DNA of 64,000 nt, from assembly GCF_020382885.2 (NCBI RefSeq), contig NC_058501.1, positions 16,320,501 through 16,384,500 of the forward strand. Direction: 5' to 3'. This DNA comes from Scatophagus argus. Taxonomy: Eukaryota > Chordata > Actinopteri > Scatophagidae. Below the pieces are notes generated by a model, which was given only the letters and a program-made list of their open reading frames with translations, did no database searches and was not told the origin of the DNA. The position numbers and the translations under genes are program-made. Numbering within the stretch: the stretch's first letter is position 1; the number at the start of each line of letters is the position of its first letter. Of the stretch, positions 60,240 to 64,000 are shown one piece after another.

Positions 60240-62208
60240 CTATGGCAACAACCACCAGTACAGTCTCAATAGCAAGGGGCTCCAGACAGAAGCGTAATGC
60301 AACAGGGATGGAGGAGCACAGCTGAGCACAGGCTTCGTAATGTCTATCCTCTTGTCAGGCTGTCCTTCTTCCTCGCCATTGATGGCACGGGTGGTCAACA
60401 GTCTGGCTCTCGATGGACCGTAGTCCTTCCTCTCGACAGAAGGGGGCAAAGTGGGCGGGAGGCAAGTTTTGATGTAAGGTGAGCACCCGACGTTGAGCCA
60501 TCGAGTGAAAAGTTCTGACGTTACGTTGAGGAGTTCCTCAGGGGAGGAAGATAATCTTGAGAACTGGGCCAGATCCATCTCTTCCTGGAGCCTCTGTGAC
60601 AAGGAAACAAAGAAGGAGAATTACACAAGATAAGAAATCTCTGGGAGGGCTCAGCTCTTATTAATATGTTTGTGCATGAGTTAAAGTTTAACATTGGTAT
60701 TAATGAAGTAAGCACTCACAACTACCCAGGTAGTTCTGGGCTTTTTTGGAATTATGGGATATCTTTTGAACTTAAACCTTATTTAATAGAGTTAAGCAAG
60801 ACATGAGCTGTCGGTGAGCTCTTTAAAAAAAAATCCATACCTCTGTATTTTTGTTCTTTCTTATAATTTTATCCAGTGTCTGCTTCACATCGAGGATTAA
60901 GGAGTGATTTATGTGCTCGTCCCAGAGGTTTCTGAGAAGCACATGCCAGGAGTCGAGGAGGACTACTGCAGCAGGGAACACACAACACTGCAGGGAAAAG
61001 GTTGAACAACACAACAGCTCTGAAATTAGGTCTCAGCGTGCAAAACACATGTGACATATGCCCACAAGAACCACATCATTTGCTCACTCATAAGAGAGAC
61101 TCAATGATACATGTTCCAACAATGCGTTCCTGAACCATGCATTTACGAGGCCTGTTACGGTGGTTGAAGATAGAAGTTAATGATTATCCTGTTAAAGAAA
61201 CTAAAATTTACTGCATATTAAACCTCACTTCCCCTTTCTTATCTTTTAAGGAACTCACCGGGTCAGTGTTACACAGCATGCTCTTTGTGTAGTGGTGCAC
61301 TACATAGTAATCTTTAGGAAATGCTGTCCGCTGAAAGAGAAAACCGAAGAAAAAGATGAGAATGAACAGACGATGAGAAAGTGTTTACTATAGTCAACTA
61401 CAGTAATGACTGAATTTGACAAGAGCATATGATGAAGCCACACAACGATTCATTCCCTTGACTTTGTAGAGCTACGCATGATAATGCAATCTGATGACTT
61501 ATCAGATTACAAAGTAGAGCCGATAAACTCGTTATTTATACCAAATAACTATGATTGGCAAGTGATTGTATTGTTAAAAGGATGCAAAATACATTTGGTA
61601 AAAGAAGAAAAGAAAACATCGGTACTCCAGAGAGGACGTTTTTCACTGCAGCAACACCAAAAAGACTAAAAATAAATAAATACACAGTTGAAATAAAGTC
61701 AATAATTTATAACTTACAAATCCAGTTGGATTGGAGTCAATGGTCGTTTTAATGTTTTTCACACCTTCCTGGTCAAATTCACATCCACCACATTGGACAG
61801 TCCAGAGTGATAACAACAGCAAAACTGTTTGAGGCATGAGTAAGAAGGAAAGAGACAAAACACACTCCGATAATTGTTGGAAACTTTCTGTGGTTTGTAG
61901 CTTGTTCAAACAGCATACCTACTAAAAAACATCCTGCCTCAATTAGCCATTTCTGCAAAAAAAAACCCCAAAAAACAAAAACAACAACAAAAAAAAAACA
62001 GCCGAAACAAGACCTGCCATTTCTACACTTCTAATTGAATTTAGACACCACAAATGCTGTTGTAACACCACGAGGTGAAACAACAGCAGATCGGATTTAA
62101 TTCACAGATTAAATCTGTTTTATTTCCCCCCAGATTTAATAAGAAATTTGGGAAAAAAGAAAAGAATTTACATGCTCTCAGTTCTTGCGTCTCACCTGGC
62201 AGTGACAT
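60240..62208 (-). CDS. Short-chain four-helix cytokine of the SCF/FLT3LG/CSF1 group
   Basis: Putative ligand for a class III receptor tyrosine kinase. Five coding exons join in frame to 251 aa: 62196-62208, 61718-61887, 61259-61330, 60841-60987, 60240-60593. Start MSLPESFQQL has A at -3; a downstream in-frame ATG (61837) would give MPQTVLLLLSLWTVQCGGC, also a good signal peptide, but in weak context. The mature part has CEFDQEGVKNIKTTI, FPKDYYVVHHYTKSMLC, a CCVFPAAVVLLDSWHVLL helix, an INHS glycosylation site, SSPEELLNVTSELFTRWLNV, then GCSPYIKTCLPPTLPP. FPKDYYV resembles the LPKDYMI of SCF, while CxF and the ending resemble FLT3LG. Neighbouring 19q13-type genes favour flt3lg; kit ligand or a CSF1-like factor remain possible. 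It ends in a short hydrophobic stretch with no cytoplasmic tail. Confidence 0.65.
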
Positions 62209-64000
62209 CCTTCTTATCTTTTGAAGAATGGACACTTCTCCATTTCTCTTGTTGACAGCAATCACTCTGCAGACGGGTCTTTGTGTCAGTCTGTGAAAGG
62301 CAAAGTTTCCTCCTCTGTGGTTTCTTGAGGTCTTTGACACAGAGTGCACTGCTGTATCCTCTTCTTCACGGCCTGATGTTTAGTCTTCCCGTGGACATCC
62401 TTTATGCATTCCTTTCAGTTGAGTTCCTTTGGTACTTTCCAAAAAACGCCTCATTTATCCTCTCAAACTATACTGCTCTCTCACTTTGGATTTTCCCACT
62501 TAAGCCCGAGCGGCTGCAGCCACCCTAACCCTTTCCTATGAAAGCTTTTTTTTTTAACTATATCTCTTTCCCTTTCCCCCCCTCACTACTGACCTAGAAT
62601 CTTCCTGAGCAACCTAATTTGAATCAGTCGTCTTTCCCTTGAAGCTGGCTAATGGATAAAGCGAGAGAGACACTGGCCTCCTCTTCTCTGTCTCTGTCTC
62701 TCCCTCTGACCACTCTGTGTATCCTCACTCTGCTCAAAGTGAAAGTGCTTTGCTGGATTGCTTGTCTGCTCCCTTTAAGTCTCGGCCCCTCCCACCACCA
62801 CACGTTTTACCTCACTATTGACCGACCCGGCCCCCTCCCCCCCCGGTCCCCACATTCCCTGACACCCACCCTCTTGCCCTCATCCTCCCCCCCTCCAAAC
62901 CAGACCCAAGGAGGCTTAGTCATGCAGTTGGATCGTATGTTTTTCATTTAGACTCTCCCCCACACTTCTGTGCCTGTGGATCCTCTGGTCTTTATCCCTC
63001 CAGATTCAGTGCACAATATCATCCTGTTTAATGATCACATGATCTTTTTTTTTTTTTGTTTGTTTCTTTAATAAATTACAGAATCACATTCCATGACAAC
63101 TGGATTGCAACACTGCATTGCCAGAACTTGCAAGTCAGACCATGTGCGATAGGTTTTAGTCATTCCTGTTAATATCGGCTCCACAGAGGTGGATGGTATG
63201 ATTGTGACGTCCGATAATGTGCTCAGCTGTCATCATCCTGTCTGTAATGAGTTGTTATATCCCCTCAGGTCATGTGAAGCAGTATGTGTTATTTTGGTTT
63301 AGATGTCAGGAGGGGTGTTACTTACTAATGAAAGGAAGAAAGTACGAAGTTCTTCCTTCGTGTCTTCTATTTGTCCTCTCTTTTTTTGTGTACAAGCCAG
63401 AGGAAGCGAGACAAGCTTTCCAAAGTGGCATTTCTTTGAAGGGAAGAAGGAAACCAGAGACCAGTGATTTCACTGCCGGCTATACATTATAACACTCCCC
63501 AAGGCATCAACTCGAAAAGTTTACACCTATACTTTGTGTTTTAATGAAGGCTATAAATACCCCAGTCATTGTGCTGTCTTCCTGTTTCATACATTGCTTG
63601 CGTATTGGGGGAAGTAACTATGCAACTAACCTGCTGAGTTGCTGCAAATTGTTTTTTGTGCTCCTGTTATTAAGACTTGCAAAATGAAATCCAGATTTCA
63701 GTAAAAGAAAAGCATAACAATGAAATTAGTAAATCTCTAATAAGACTCTAGCAGATCTGAGAAGTACGTCCATTTTTACAGGGAAAGCTCTAGTCAGTCC
63801 TAATATTTATAAATCACTTTCAATCTGGGCTGCAACATGACTTTGAGTTACTTTATAATTACATGAGTAAGGAACAAAAAGCAGCTCTCCAATTTAAACA
63901 AAGACTTAAACAAAGACATATGTTGCTAAGTTTTATTGACTGAAGTCTGCAAGTTTCAGCAAAGCAACAGCCTCAAATGACTGTGGTAAAGAAAAAAACA
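62209..64000. other. Upstream flank of the cytokine gene
   Basis: The part next to 62208 is probably 5' UTR of the cytokine gene. The frame stays open upstream to an ATG at 62349 without a signal-like sequence. Beyond it is pyrimidine-rich plus-strand sequence (62640-62900) and AT-rich sequence. No gene is supported to the window edge. Confidence 0.45.

Noticed and set aside
62652-62951. 99-codon plus-strand frame rich in Ser, Leu and Pro
   Set aside because: It is a by-product of pyrimidine-rich sequence upstream of the cytokine gene, with no splice or family support.

Overview
The window looks like genomic DNA from a teleost, probably a percomorph-type fish. It holds intron-rich, GT-AG-spliced vertebrate genes, many CA/GT microsatellites, a decayed Tc1-like transposon, and several interspersed repeats typical of fish. 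No bacterial-style operons, CRISPR arrays, tRNAs or rRNAs were seen. Every gene model below was built by hand from open frames, splice sites and frame continuity across exons.

Layout, left to right: tmc4 (minus, 895-7194); mboat7 (minus, 10201-14782); rps9 (minus, 16141-17511 coding, non-coding first exon near 18162-18192); rbfox1l (plus, 19051-29759); leng8 (minus, 36417-44467); cdc42ep5 (plus, 48883-49809); grwd1 (minus, 51284-58119); and a gene for a short-chain four-helix cytokine (minus, 60240-62208), most like the SCF/FLT3LG group. The order tmc4-mboat7-rps9 ... leng8-cdc42ep5 matches the framework genes of the human leukocyte receptor complex on 19q13.4. grwd1 and FLT3LG are also 19q13 genes in human. 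No LILR/KIR-type immunoglobulin genes are visible; an RBFOX gene lies between rps9 and leng8 instead.

The genes are not a functional operon. By family they serve a membrane channel-like protein (tmc4), phosphatidylinositol acyl-chain remodelling (mboat7), the small ribosomal subunit (rps9), splicing control (rbfox1l), mRNA handling (leng8), Rho-GTPase effector signalling (cdc42ep5), ribosome assembly and histone binding (grwd1), and probably haematopoietic signalling (the cytokine).

The most interesting non-coding signal is in the rps9 introns. Two 69-nt copies of a C/D-snoRNA-like element lie in introns 3 and 4. Their terminal stems covary, their C and D boxes carry matched non-canonical changes, and both share an 11-nt complement to 18S rRNA. 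A separate H/ACA-like two-hairpin element is also in intron 4. Other points of note are a GC-AG intron in grwd1, a possible fourth RBFOX ohnologue in a TMC/CDC42EP/RBFOX paralogon, and the cytokine gene with an unusual C-terminus.
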